From Diaphorobacter ruginosibacter (GTDB lineage Bacteria > Pseudomonadota > Gammaproteobacteria > Burkholderiales > Burkholderiaceae_C), in the NCBI RefSeq assembly GCF_014395975.1, contig NZ_CP060714.1, positions 1,922,001 to 1,986,000 on the forward strand: a stretch of DNA of 64,000 nucleotides. The letters are read 5' to 3'. Shown here piece by piece: positions 36,395 through 45,565 of the stretch; positions within the stretch are counted from its first letter, which is position 1; the number at the start of each line of letters is the position of its first letter. Made by a program: the position numbers and the translations under genes. The notes under the pieces were generated by a model. It saw only the letters and a list, made by a program, of their open reading frames with translations. It was not told where the DNA came from and ran no database searches.

Positions 36395-37261
36395 CTATTG
36401 CGGGGAGTTGACCGAGGTGATGTCGCGCAGATCCACACTCTCCTCCGACTCTGCTGCCGACGCGGGATTGAGTGGCGGCAGAGGGGCCGCCACGGCCGAT
36501 GCACCCTGAACCGGTGCGGTCTCGATCACGGGCGGGGTTGCCGGTGCAGGGGCCGGAGCTGGCGGGTAAGCATGCGGCACATGGTAGTCCGTCAAGGGCG
36601 GGATCTTGGGCGGGTTCGGCTGGGTGGGGGCAACCGTCGTGGCTGCGGGAATCCGGACCAGCTTCTTGGGAGAAACCGGCTTGAGGGCCACGGCCGCACC
36701 AAACGGCTTGTGTGCAGCCTTGGACGCAAGGCGCTTCTTTTCTTCCTCGCTGAGCGCCTGGTAGGCTTCCCACTGTGCTCGCTTGTCGTCAGGCGACAGG
36801 GTGCTGGTGGCTGCATAGTTCAAGCGGGCCTGGCTGCGCTGCTGCGCGCTCAGATTGGCCCATTCGGTCATGCGGCTGAGCATCTTGCCCTGCTCTTCTT
36901 CGCTCATGGACTCGAAATTGGATGCGAGATTGATCCAATGCCGCTTCTGTCCCTCGCTCAACTGGGGCCAGCGCCCTGCGAGCGGGGAGAGTGCATCCCG
37001 CTGCGTGCTGCTGAGTTCACCCCATGCGGGGCCACCCAGATTGACACCGACAGGCGTCTTCGGGGCAGTCATGCCTGGACGCACGTTGGTGCGGCTACCG
37101 GGCAGGGCCTCCACGGGAACGGGAATGGTGGGGGCGATTTCGAGGTAGGCCGTGCTCTTCCATGCTCCGACAGCCAGACAGGCCAGAACCAACAGACCCC
37201 CAATGAAGGGGGCTGTGTGTGTAGCGGTACGGGTGGATTCTTCTGGCGCCAATCTCTGCAT
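36395..37261 (-). CDS. DUF3106 domain-containing membrane-anchored protein
   Basis: This 288-residue protein has one N-terminal membrane segment (APFIGGLLVLACLAVGAW). A periplasmic DUF3106 region follows with repeated units of the type LSSTQRDALSPLAGRWPQLSEGQKRHWINLASNFESMSEEEQGKMLSRM and LSPDDKRAQWEAYQALSEEEKKR. The tail is proline-rich. The function is unknown; the repeats resemble the helical repeats of periplasmic sensors such as CpxP/ZraP-like proteins, which is only an analogy. Same operon as the sigma factor. Confidence 0.87.
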   Translation of the reverse strand: MQRLAPEESTRTATHTAPFIGGLLVLACLAVGAWKSTAYLEIAPTIPVPVEALPGSRTNVRPGMTAPKTPVGVNLGGPAWGELSSTQRDALSPLAGRWPQLSEGQKRHWINLASNFESMSEEEQGKMLSRMTEWANLSAQQRSQARLNYAATSTLSPDDKRAQWEAYQALSEEEKKRLASKAAHKPFGAAVALKPVSPKKLVRIPAATTVAPTQPNPPKIPPLTDYHVPHAYPPAPAPAPATPPVIETAPVQGASAVAAPLPPLNPASAAESEESVDLRDITSVNSPQ

Positions 37262-37290
37262 GCAAATCGGTGGTCAGCCGACAGTGTTCT

Positions 37291-37752
37291 TTAAGGTTTG
37301 TGCTGGGAGGTTTTCAGGAATTGCAGAAAACCAGGGTCAGTATAGGCCTCTGGAGGCAGGTCGTCGGTGAGAAGGGCTGCATCGACCTCGGCCATTTCGT
37401 TGGCGCCAGCCTCATTCTGATTCACCCCGACCACGAACAGGCCCACGAGAAGGGCTGCCACGGGCACGGCGGACACCAGGGCGCGCCACCAGTTGCCGCC
37501 TTCGCTGCCCCAGCCGCCGCCCAGTGAGGCCGTGTGGCCGCTGTGCAGGATGACGGGCTCGGCCACGACCGGACGGGATACCGCGACGACGGGACGCTTG
37601 CGCTTGGCAAGTGCCTGCATGCGACTTGCGCGCAGTCGTTCCGTGATGTCGTACGGAAGCTCGCCGGTGCCCTGGTCAAGCCGGGCGACCACCCGACGAG
37701 CAAAACGATCTGCGGCTGTATTGGTCGAGTTTTCTGAGGTATGGCTGTTCAT
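37291..37752 (-). CDS. DUF3619 family protein, candidate anti-sigma factor
   Basis: This 153-residue protein has a cytoplasmic N-terminal half (ADRFARRVVARLDQGTGELPYDITERLRASRMQALAKRKR). One transmembrane helix follows near residues 95-115 (ALVSAVPVAALLVGLFVVGV) and a short acidic outer part ends the protein. The start ATG overlaps the sigma factor stop as ATGA. The topology and coupling are those of membrane anti-sigma factors, but the sequence has no zinc HxxxCxxC motif. The function is inference. Confidence 0.85.
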   Translation of the reverse strand: MNSHTSENSTNTAADRFARRVVARLDQGTGELPYDITERLRASRMQALAKRKRPVVAVSRPVVAEPVILHSGHTASLGGGWGSEGGNWWRALVSAVPVAALLVGLFVVGVNQNEAGANEMAEVDAALLTDDLPPEAYTDPGFLQFLKTSQHKP

Positions 37753-38378
37753 AGCTCGATTCCTTTAGCCTTCAGTGCCTTGCTGAGTGTCTGTATTGCT
37801 CTGAAGCAATGGGTTTTGACGCTTCCTTCGGAGCAGCCCATTGCTGCCGCCGTTTCTGCAACGTCCATTTCCTCCCAGTAACGCATGAGAAAGGCTTCCC
37901 GTTGACGTGTCGGCAGTTCCTGGATCTCGTTTTCGATCTCCTTGAGAACCTGCTTGCGGCGCACGAGATCTTCGGCGCTTTGCGTCTCTTCCCGGTCGTT
38001 TCCCTCTGAAGAATGGATTTCGAGCAGGTCGAAATCCCCGGATTCATCGTTCGAGCTTTCAAAATCGCTCATGCTCGTAAACAAAGCGTTACGAGTTTTT
38101 TGTCGGCGGAACCAGTCCAGCGTGCAATTCGAGAGAATGCGCTGGAAGAGCATCGGAAGCTCGTTGATAGGCTTGTCCCCGTAGTGCTCAGCCAGCTTGA
38201 TCATGCTGTCCTGGACGATATCCAGGGCGGCTTCCTCGTCGCGCACGTGATAGACCGTGCGTTTGAAGGCACGCTTATCCACGCTCTTGAGAAAGTCTGA
38301 CAGTTCTTGTTCGGAGGCCAAATGAAACTGTCCCGCTAGGGGGACTGGCTGAGCCTCGCGACAAACACGTCGGCCCAT
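37749..38378 (-). CDS. ECF-type RNA polymerase sigma factor
   Basis: This sigma-70 family factor of about 209 residues has only regions 2 and 4. Region 2 includes ELSDFLKSVDKRAFKRTVYHVRDEEAALDIVQDSMIKLAEHY and the -10-binding part ILSNCTLDWFRRQKTRNAL. An acidic linker follows. Region 4 has LPTRQREAFLMRYWEEMDVAETAAAMGCSEGSVKTHCFRAI. ATG 38378 has a GGGATC-type ribosome site, but family members usually begin near the TTG at 38321 (ASEQELSDF). It heads an operon with DUF3619, DUF3106 and RDD genes. Confidence 0.92.
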   Translation of the reverse strand: MGRRVCREAQPVPLAGQFHLASEQELSDFLKSVDKRAFKRTVYHVRDEEAALDIVQDSMIKLAEHYGDKPINELPMLFQRILSNCTLDWFRRQKTRNALFTSMSDFESSNDESGDFDLLEIHSSEGNDREETQSAEDLVRRKQVLKEIENEIQELPTRQREAFLMRYWEEMDVAETAAAMGCSEGSVKTHCFRAIQTLSKALKAKGIEL

Positions 38379-38710
38379 GGTTGCTGATCCCGGGATTATG
38401 ACATCAGAGCGTGTTTGCAATCATTTCATGCATGGCGCTGCCCTGCCGGCAAACCCGCGAAAGGGTCGCCAAAAGGCCGCGAAAAGGTCCCGGACAGCCT
38501 TCGGCAGTGGTTTTTTTGAATATGACCCGACGCGAAGGCTCCACAAGGTGCAATAATGTGCACTGCAGCAAATAACGCAAACGGGTCTCGGTTCGGCGAA
38601 CACCATCTCGCTCATGGCCGAGGCCTCAAGTTCCAAGGCGGCTTCACAAGAGCTCGACCGAGGGGCACCCAAGGTTTTTCGTTAGAGAAATTCACAAAGG
38701 TTGATCGATC
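38379..38710. other. Divergent gap between the sigma factor gene and ilvB
   Basis: Minus-strand TTGCAA (38420-38415), a 16-base spacer and TAATCC (38398-38393) form a possible promoter for the sigma operon. The plus-strand part is the ilvB leader. It contains a T-run after a short GCC/GGC hairpin near 38506-38518 and a short ORF at 38522-38575 that has no run of branched-chain codons. No gene is supported. Confidence 0.45.
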
Positions 38711-40495
38711 ATGGAAATCTCCAAAGCCGAACTTTCCTCGGCAGCCGCCGCGACCAGTGGCGCAGCTACCGGCTCCCAGGACCTCATGGGCGCCGAAATC
38801 CTCATCAAATCCCTGCAGGCCGAAGGCGTCCAGTACATCTGGGGCTATCCTGGCGGTGCGGTTCTCTACATCTACGACGCCCTGTACAAGCAGGACACCA
38901 TGCAGCACGTGCTGGTGCGCCACGAACAGGCCGCCGTTCACGCCGCTGACGGCTATGCGCGTGCGACCGGCGACGTCGGCGTTGCGCTGGTGACATCCGG
39001 CCCGGGCCTGACGAATGCCGTGACCGGCATTGCGACCGCCTACATGGATTCGATCCCGATGGTGATCATCTCCGGCCAGGTGCCCACGCCCGCGATCGGC
39101 CTTGATGCGTTCCAGGAATGCGACACCGTTGGCATCACGCGCCCCATCGTCAAGCACAACTTCCTGGTGAAGGACGCTCGCGACATCGCCACGACGATGA
39201 AGAAGGCCTTCCACATCGCCCGCACCGGTCGCCCCGGCCCGGTGGTGGTCGACATCCCGAAGGACGTGTCCTTCAAGAAGACCCCCTACACCGGCTATCC
39301 GCAGACCGTGGAAATGCGTTCGTACAACCCGGTCAAGAAGGGCCATGGCGGCCAGATCCGCAAGGCGCTGCAACTGTTGCTGACCGCCAAGCGTCCCTAC
39401 ATCTACACCGGTGGCGGTGTCCTGCTGGGCAATGCGTCCAATGAACTGCGCACGCTGGTGGATATGCTGGGCTACCCGGTCACGAACACACTGATGGGCC
39501 TGGGTGCATACCCCGCGTCCGATCCGAAGTTCCTCGGCATGCTGGGCATGCACGGCACCATCGAGGCCAACAACGCCATGCAGAACTGCGACGTGCTGCT
39601 GGCCGTGGGTGCGCGCTTTGACGACCGCGTGATCGGCAATCCCAAGCATTTCGCACAGAACGATCGCAAGATCATTCACATCGACATCGATCCTTCGAGC
39701 ATCTCCAAGCGCGTGAAGGTGGACGTGCCCATCGTGGGCGACGTGAAGGATGTGCTGACCGAATTGATCAACATGATCAACGAAACCACGACCCGTGCCG
39801 ACGCCGGCGCGCTGGCCCAGTGGTGGAAGCAGATCGAGACATGGCGCGGCCGCGATTGCCTTGCCTATGACCGTGACAACACCAGTGTGATCAAGCCGCA
39901 GTATGTGGTGGAGACGCTCTGGAACATGACCAAGGACGCCGATACCTACATCACGTCCGACGTGGGCCAGCACCAGATGTGGGCCGCCCAGTACTACCGC
40001 TTCGATGAGCCGCGCCGCTGGATCAACTCCGGCGGTCTCGGCACCATGGGGGTGGGCATTCCCTACGCCATGGGCATCAAGCTGGCCAAGCCGAAATCCG
40101 AGGTGTTCTGCATCACCGGCGAGGGCTCGGTGCAGATGAACATCCAGGAGCTGGCCACCTGCCTGCAGTACGACACGCCAATCAAGATCTGTGCGCTGAA
40201 CAACCGCTATCTCGGCATGGTGCGCCAGTGGCAGGAGATCGAGTACTCGGGCCGCTACAGCCACAGCTACATGGATTCGCTGCCCAACTTCGTGAAGCTG
40301 GCCGAGGCCTATGGCCACGTCGGCATGCTGATCGAGCGTCCCCAGGACGTGGAGCCGGCGCTGCGCGAGGCCCGCAAGCTCAAGGACCGCACGGTGTTCA
40401 TGGACTTCCGTACCGACCCCACCGAGAACGTGTTCCCGATGGTGCAGGCCGGCAAGGGCATCACCGAGATGCTGCTGGGCTCCGAAGACCTGTAA
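38711..40495 (+). CDS. ilvB: Acetolactate synthase large subunit
   Basis: This 594-residue thiamine diphosphate enzyme makes acetolactate or acetohydroxybutyrate in valine, leucine and isoleucine synthesis. The catalytic Glu is in VRHEQAAVHAADGYAR near residue 75. FAD-binding and middle domains follow. The ThDP/Mg motif is GEGSVQMNIQELATCLQYDTPIKICALNNR near residues 475-505. The N-terminal extension of about 25 residues rich in Ala/Ser is non-conserved. First gene of the ilvBNC cluster. Confidence 0.97.
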   Translation: MEISKAELSSAAAATSGAATGSQDLMGAEILIKSLQAEGVQYIWGYPGGAVLYIYDALYKQDTMQHVLVRHEQAAVHAADGYARATGDVGVALVTSGPGLTNAVTGIATAYMDSIPMVIISGQVPTPAIGLDAFQECDTVGITRPIVKHNFLVKDARDIATTMKKAFHIARTGRPGPVVVDIPKDVSFKKTPYTGYPQTVEMRSYNPVKKGHGGQIRKALQLLLTAKRPYIYTGGGVLLGNASNELRTLVDMLGYPVTNTLMGLGAYPASDPKFLGMLGMHGTIEANNAMQNCDVLLAVGARFDDRVIGNPKHFAQNDRKIIHIDIDPSSISKRVKVDVPIVGDVKDVLTELINMINETTTRADAGALAQWWKQIETWRGRDCLAYDRDNTSVIKPQYVVETLWNMTKDADTYITSDVGQHQMWAAQYYRFDEPRRWINSGGLGTMGVGIPYAMGIKLAKPKSEVFCITGEGSVQMNIQELATCLQYDTPIKICALNNRYLGMVRQWQEIEYSGRYSHSYMDSLPNFVKLAEAYGHVGMLIERPQDVEPALREARKLKDRTVFMDFRTDPTENVFPMVQAGKGITEMLLGSEDL

Positions 40496-40514
40496 TTCTT
40501 CAGCATCTTTTCCG

Positions 40515-40567
40515 CGATCCGGGGGTTCTCCCGGATCGGAACTTCCTCGTCATTCAGTCAGAATGAC
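40515..40567 (+). promoter_or_regulatory. Two hairpins in the ilvB-ilvN intercistronic gap
   Basis: CGATCCGGG (40515-40523) pairs perfectly with CCCGGATCG (40530-40538). GTCATTC (40549-40555) pairs with GAATGAC (40561-40567), followed closely by CCCTTTTG. They could adjust the IlvB:IlvN ratio by mRNA processing or partial termination; their role is inference. Confidence 0.45.
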
Positions 40568-40649
40568 GCCCTTTTGACGAATCTATTGTCTGCCGAGCCG
40601 GGTGTTTACCGACATCAGGGGAGGGCAGCGAAAAGAGGACTCGCACATC

Positions 40650-41137
40650 ATGAAGCACATCATTGCCGTTCTGCTGGAAAACGAACCCGGAGCCCTGTCT
40701 CGCGTGGTCGGCCTTTTTTCCGCACGCGGCTACAACATCGAATCGCTGACCGTGGCTCCCACAGAGGATGCATCGCTGTCGCGCATGACCATCCAGACGA
40801 CCGGCTCGGAAGACGTGATCGAGCAGATCACCAAGCATCTGAACCGCCTGATCGAAGTCGTGAAGGTGGTCGACCTCACCGAGGGCTCCTACACCGAGCG
40901 CGAGCTCATGATGGTGAAGGTGCGCGCGGTCGGCAAGGAGCGTGAGGAGATGAAGCGCATGGCCGATATCTTCCGTGGCCGCATCATCGACGTGACGGAC
41001 AAGAGCTACACGGTCGAACTGACAGGCGATCAAAGCAAGAACGACGCGTTCCTGCAGGCGATCGACCGCACGGCGATTCTGGAGACGGTGCGTACCGGTG
41101 CCAGCGGCATCGGACGCGGAGAGCGCATTCTGCGCGT

Positions 41138-41141
<4 letters not shown>
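40650..41141 (+). CDS. ilvN: Acetolactate synthase small (regulatory) subunit
   Basis: This 163-residue subunit confers valine feedback inhibition on IlvB. The N-terminal ACT domain reads MKHIIAVLLENEPGALSRVVGLFSARGYNIESL. The second half has RELMMVKVRAVGKEREEMKRMADIFRGRIIDVTDKSYTVELTG and ends GIGRGERILRV. ATG 40650 is the family start. It lies between ilvB and ilvC on the same strand. Confidence 0.96.
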
Positions 41142-42312
<1,171 letters not shown>

Positions 42313-42336
42313 TCCCCCTCGGATCCGATTGCTGAA

Positions 42337-42361
42337 AGCGCCCCTCGCGGGCGCTTTTTTC
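42337..42361 (+). terminator. Rho-independent terminator of ilvC
   Basis: AGCGCCC (42337-42343) pairs with GGGCGCT (42349-42355) around a 5-base loop, followed by a run of T. It separates ilvBNC from the leuA leader unit. Confidence 0.9.
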
Positions 42362-42492
42362 TTTCCGGGACTCCGGTACTGTCCCACGCTCTCGTTGGGG
42401 CGGCGGCAAGGTGCAGGGACGACGGCTCTCGTCGCATATGGCGATCCCCGAGCAAGTCAGTATTCCGGCCCGTTGTGCTACATTGTGGCTCC

Positions 42493-42540
42493 ATGAAAAC
42501 ACTGGCTCTCGCTCTAGCTCTACTGCCCTCCGGGCTGTGA
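42493..42540 (+). CDS. leuL: Leucine-rich leader peptide of leuA (attenuator peptide)
   Basis: This ORF of 15 codons reads MKTLALALALLPSGL and then TGA. Six of 15 residues are Leu, using CTG, CTC and CTA codons, the hallmark of a ribosome-sensing leader. A -10-like TACATT at 42479-42484 would put the transcription start about 2 bases before ATG, so the leader may be translated leaderless; no ribosome site is visible. Its last codons (42531-42538) can base-pair with the left arm of the downstream terminator. No homologue search was possible. Confidence 0.75.
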   Translation: MKTLALALALLPSGL

Positions 42541-42606
42541 TGTTGGCGCGCGAGCGAATTGTTCATCCGATGGCCCGTATGCAAGCGCAGCGGGCCATTT
42601 GTTTTT
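42531..42606 (+). promoter_or_regulatory. leuA transcription attenuator (antiterminator/terminator switch)
   Basis: ATGGCCCG (42570-42577) pairs perfectly with CGGGCCAT (42591-42598), followed by TTGTTTTTG, forming a rho-independent terminator. The same ATGGCCCG can instead pair over 8 positions, with two G-U pairs, with CGGGCTGT (42531-42538), which overlaps the final Gly-Leu-stop codons of the leader. Stalling at Leu codons would free that segment and allow antitermination. Completed translation would cover it and allow termination. Confidence 0.75.
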
Positions 42607-42671
42607 GCGCTTGGAATACGGTTCTTTTCAACTGATCGAGCTGCACGGGATGCAGCGCCCTGGAGACCACG

Positions 42672-44210
42672 ATGACTGACAAACTGATTATTTTCGACAC
42701 CACGTTGCGTGACGGCGAGCAGTCGCCCGGCGCGTCGATGACCAAGGACGAAAAGCTGCGCATCGCACGTCTGCTGGAGCGCCTGAAGGTCGATGTGATC
42801 GAGGCCGGCTTTGCGGCCAGCTCCAACGGTGACTTCGAGTGCATCCGCTCGATCGCCGGTGCCGTCAAGGATTCGACCATCTGTTCGCTCTCGCGTGCCA
42901 ATGACCGCGACATCGCGCGTTCGGCGGAGGCCCTTGCGGATGCCAACAGTGCGCGTATCCACGTGTTCCTGGCGACCAGCCCGCTGCACATGGAAAAGAA
43001 GCTGCGCATGACGCCCGACCAGGTGTTCGATCAGGCGGTGAGCTCCATCCGTTTTGCGCGCAACCTGTGCGGCGACATCGAATTCAGCGCCGAGGACGGC
43101 TATCGCAGCGATCCCGACTTCCTGTGCCGTGTGTTCGAGGCCGTGATCAAGGAAGGCGCCACCACCATCAACGTGCCTGACACCGTGGGCTACGCCATCC
43201 CGGAACTCTATGGCGAGTTCATCAAGAACCTGCGCGAGCGCATTCCCAACTCCGACAAGGCGATCTGGTCGGTGCATTGCCACAACGACCTGGGCATGGC
43301 CGTGGCGAACTCCCTGGCCGGCGTGAAGATTGGCGGAGCGCGCCAGGTGGAGTGCACGATCAACGGTCTGGGAGAGCGTGCCGGCAATTGCTCGCTCGAA
43401 GAAGTCGTGATGGCCATCAAGACCCGCAAGGACTACTTCGGCCTCGATGTGAACATCGACACGCAGCACATCGTGGCCGCCAGCCGCATGGTCAGCCAGA
43501 CCACCGGCTTCGTGGTGCAGCCAAACAAGGCGGTGGTCGGGGCCAACGCCTTTGCCCACGCATCGGGCATCCATCAGGATGGCGTGCTCAAGGCGCGCGA
43601 CACCTACGAAATCATGCGTGCGGAGGACGTGGGCTGGGCCGCCAACAAGATCGTGCTGGGCAAGCTCTCCGGCCGCAACGCTTTCAAGCAGCGCCTGCAG
43701 GAACTGGGAGTGGAGATGGAGAGCGAGGGCGAGATCAACGCCGCGTTCACGCGCTTCAAGGAACTGGCCGATCGCAAGAGCGACATCTTCGACGAGGACA
43801 TCCTCGCGCTGGTGAGCGATGAGCATGCTTCGTCGCACAAGGACTCGTACGGCTTCGTGTCGCTTTCGCAACACAGCGAGACCGGTGAACGCCCTCATGC
43901 GAAAGTGGTCTTTACCGTTGAAGGCAAGGAGGTGCAGGGCGAAGCGGATGGCAATGGTCCGGTCGATGCCTCGCTCAAGGCCATCGAATCGCATGTGAAG
44001 AGTGGCGCCGAAATGGTGCTCTATTCCGTGAACGCGATCAGCGGCTCCACAGAGAGCCAGGGTGAAGTGACGGTGCGCCTGCAGAGCAGCGGCAGGGTGG
44101 TGAACGGTGTGGGTGCGGACCCCGATATCGTGGTCGCATCGGCCAAGGCCTATCTGAGTGCGCTTAATAAGTTACAAAGTAAATCGGAGCGAGTGGCCGC
44201 TCAGGGATGA
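42672..44210 (+). CDS. leuA: 2-isopropylmalate synthase
   Basis: This 512-residue enzyme commits 2-ketoisovalerate to leucine synthesis. The DRE-TIM barrel motif is [15 protein letters not shown] (residues 9-23). Metal-binding [16 protein letters not shown] lies near residues 200-215 and the [12 protein letters not shown] loop near 295-305. The C-terminal LeuA dimerisation domain for leucine feedback follows from about residue 395. Expression is probably controlled by the leader peptide and attenuator immediately upstream. Confidence 0.97.
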   Translation: MTDKLIIFDTTLRDGEQSPGASMTKDEKLRIARLLERLKVDVIEAGFAASSNGDFECIRSIAGAVKDSTICSLSRANDRDIARSAEALADANSARIHVFLATSPLHMEKKLRMTPDQVFDQAVSSIRFARNLCGDIEFSAEDGYRSDPDFLCRVFEAVIKEGATTINVPDTVGYAIPELYGEFIKNLRERIPNSDKAIWSVHCHNDLGMAVANSLAGVKIGGARQVECTINGLGERAGNCSLEEVVMAIKTRKDYFGLDVNIDTQHIVAASRMVSQTTGFVVQPNKAVVGANAFAHASGIHQDGVLKARDTYEIMRAEDVGWAANKIVLGKLSGRNAFKQRLQELGVEMESEGEINAAFTRFKELADRKSDIFDEDILALVSDEHASSHKDSYGFVSLSQHSETGERPHAKVVFTVEGKEVQGEADGNGPVDASLKAIESHVKSGAEMVLYSVNAISGSTESQGEVTVRLQSSGRVVNGVGADPDIVVASAKAYLSALNKLQSKSERVAAQG

Positions 44211-44242
44211 GCCCAGTTTTATAATTAACTCACTTTCTTGAA

Positions 44243-44279
44243 GAGTCGCGTAAGGTCTTGATCTTGTGCGACTTTTTTT
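44243..44279 (+). terminator. Rho-independent terminator of leuA
   Basis: AGTCGC (44244-44249) pairs with GCGACT (44268-44273) around a loop of 18 bases, followed by seven T. The long loop makes it weaker than the other terminators here. Confidence 0.65.
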
Positions 44280-44292
44280 GATTGTGTACACT
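44264..44292 (+). promoter_or_regulatory. Promoter of the PBP7-like gene, overlapping the leuA terminator
   Basis: TTGTGC (44264-44269), a 17-base spacer and TACACT (44287-44292) fit a sigma-70 promoter. The start point would lie about 25 bases before ATG 44324. Confidence 0.5.
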
Positions 44293-44323
44293 GAAACTGT
44301 TTTTTGCCGCTTGGAGCATCTTG

Positions 44324-45466
44324 ATGCAAGCTCGTCACCGCATCGCAGCCCGTTTTTTTCAGGTATTGGCTTTTACCGCATTGAGCGTCTCTTTGGCTGC
44401 GCCGGCGGCGCACGCCGCGGAGAAAAAGAAGGCGGTTGTTGCCAAGAAACAGGCAGTTTCATCCAGCACGAAGAAATCGGCCGCCAAGGCTGAAAAGCCT
44501 TCGCGCAAGAGCGCTGCGGTGGCCAAGGCGAAGGGCGGCAAGTCGGCCCGCGTGACGGCATCCCTCGGCAAGTCCTCCAGGCTTTCGGCCCGCAGCGCCA
44601 AGGCACCGGTTCGCACGGTGGCCTACACCCCGCCGCCGCAATCCTTCGGCCAGATCGCCGGGCTGCACGATGTGCAGGATCCGCTTGCGCTGCAATCGAG
44701 CGTGGCGCTGGTGATCGACCAGGACACGAAGGAGGTCCTGCTCAGCAAGAACGAGGGCGCCGTGCTGCCGATCGCCTCGCTCACCAAGCTGATGACGGGC
44801 CTCTTGGTCTCTGAGGCGCATCTGAACATGGATGAGTCGATCACCATCACCCAGGACGACGTCGATACCGAGAAGTTCAGCCGCTCGCGCCTGTCAGTGG
44901 GTACGACACTGACGCGCGGTGAGCTGCTGCATCTGGCGCTGATGTCGAGCGAGAACCGTGCTGCGCATGCGCTGGGCCGCACCTATCCCGGCGGCATGGA
45001 AGTGTTTGTTGCCAAGATGAATGCCAAGGCACGCCAGATCGGCATGATGTCCACCCACTATGTGGAGCCCACCGGCCTGTCGAGCTCCAACCAGGCCAGT
45101 GCCCGCGATCTCGCACAACTCGTGAGCGTGGCGCATAACGATCCGCTGTTGCGCGAATTGACCACGTCGCCCAGCTACGAGGTCGAGGTGGGCCGACGTA
45201 CGCTGCAGTTCAACAACACCAACCGACTGGTGAAGAGCCCTTCGTGGGACATCGGCCTGCAGAAAACCGGATTCATCAACGAGGCAGGCCGCTGCCTCGT
45301 GATGCAGGCCCAGGTGTCCGGCCGCAAGCTGATCATGGTGTTCCTCGATTCCGCTGGCAAGTTCAGTCGCCTGGCCGATGCCGAGCGTGTGCGCAACTGG
45401 GTGGAGCAACGCTCCTCGCATCCGGGCAGCCATGTGATGGCGCACGCGGACGCCAACAACAGCTGA
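44324..45466 (+). CDS. pbpG: D-alanyl-D-alanine endopeptidase, PBP7-like (S11 family)
   Basis: This 380-residue periplasmic serine peptidase trims peptidoglycan cross-links. A signal peptide ends near AAHAA and a Lys/Ala-rich linker of about 60 residues follows. The catalytic motifs are SLTK in VLPIASLTKLMTG, SEN in LMSSENRAAHALGR, and KTG in DIGLQKTGFINEAG. GGAG precedes ATG 44324. A perfect 19-base hairpin follows the gene. Confidence 0.92.
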   Translation: MQARHRIAARFFQVLAFTALSVSLAAPAAHAAEKKKAVVAKKQAVSSSTKKSAAKAEKPSRKSAAVAKAKGGKSARVTASLGKSSRLSARSAKAPVRTVAYTPPPQSFGQIAGLHDVQDPLALQSSVALVIDQDTKEVLLSKNEGAVLPIASLTKLMTGLLVSEAHLNMDESITITQDDVDTEKFSRSRLSVGTTLTRGELLHLALMSSENRAAHALGRTYPGGMEVFVAKMNAKARQIGMMSTHYVEPTGLSSSNQASARDLAQLVSVAHNDPLLRELTTSPSYEVEVGRRTLQFNNTNRLVKSPSWDIGLQKTGFINEAGRCLVMQAQVSGRKLIMVFLDSAGKFSRLADAERVRNWVEQRSSHPGSHVMAHADANNS

Positions 45467-45480
45467 TCGTAGGCAGGTAC

Positions 45481-45521
45481 CCCAATGAAAAAACCGCGCA
45501 TGGCGCGGTTTTTTCATTGGG
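45481..45521. terminator. Bidirectional terminator between pbpG and the IclR gene
   Basis: A perfect 19-base inverted repeat (45481-45499 with 45503-45521) has a 3-base loop, a GC-rich core (ACCGCGC/GCGCGGT) and flanking A and T runs. It is therefore functional in both directions. Confidence 0.92.
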
Positions 45522-45565
45522 TTTTCGCCAGCCAAGGCGGCGGGTCGCCTGCCAGGGATGAAGGT

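Noticed and set aside
38522..38575. Short ORF in the ilvB leader considered as a branched-chain attenuator peptide
   Set aside because: Its 17 residues include no run of Leu, Ile or Val codons and no terminator/antiterminator pair was found.
38612..40318. 568-codon minus-strand frame
   Set aside because: Antisense to ilvB; low-complexity His/Asp/Gly-rich translation typical of mirror frames.
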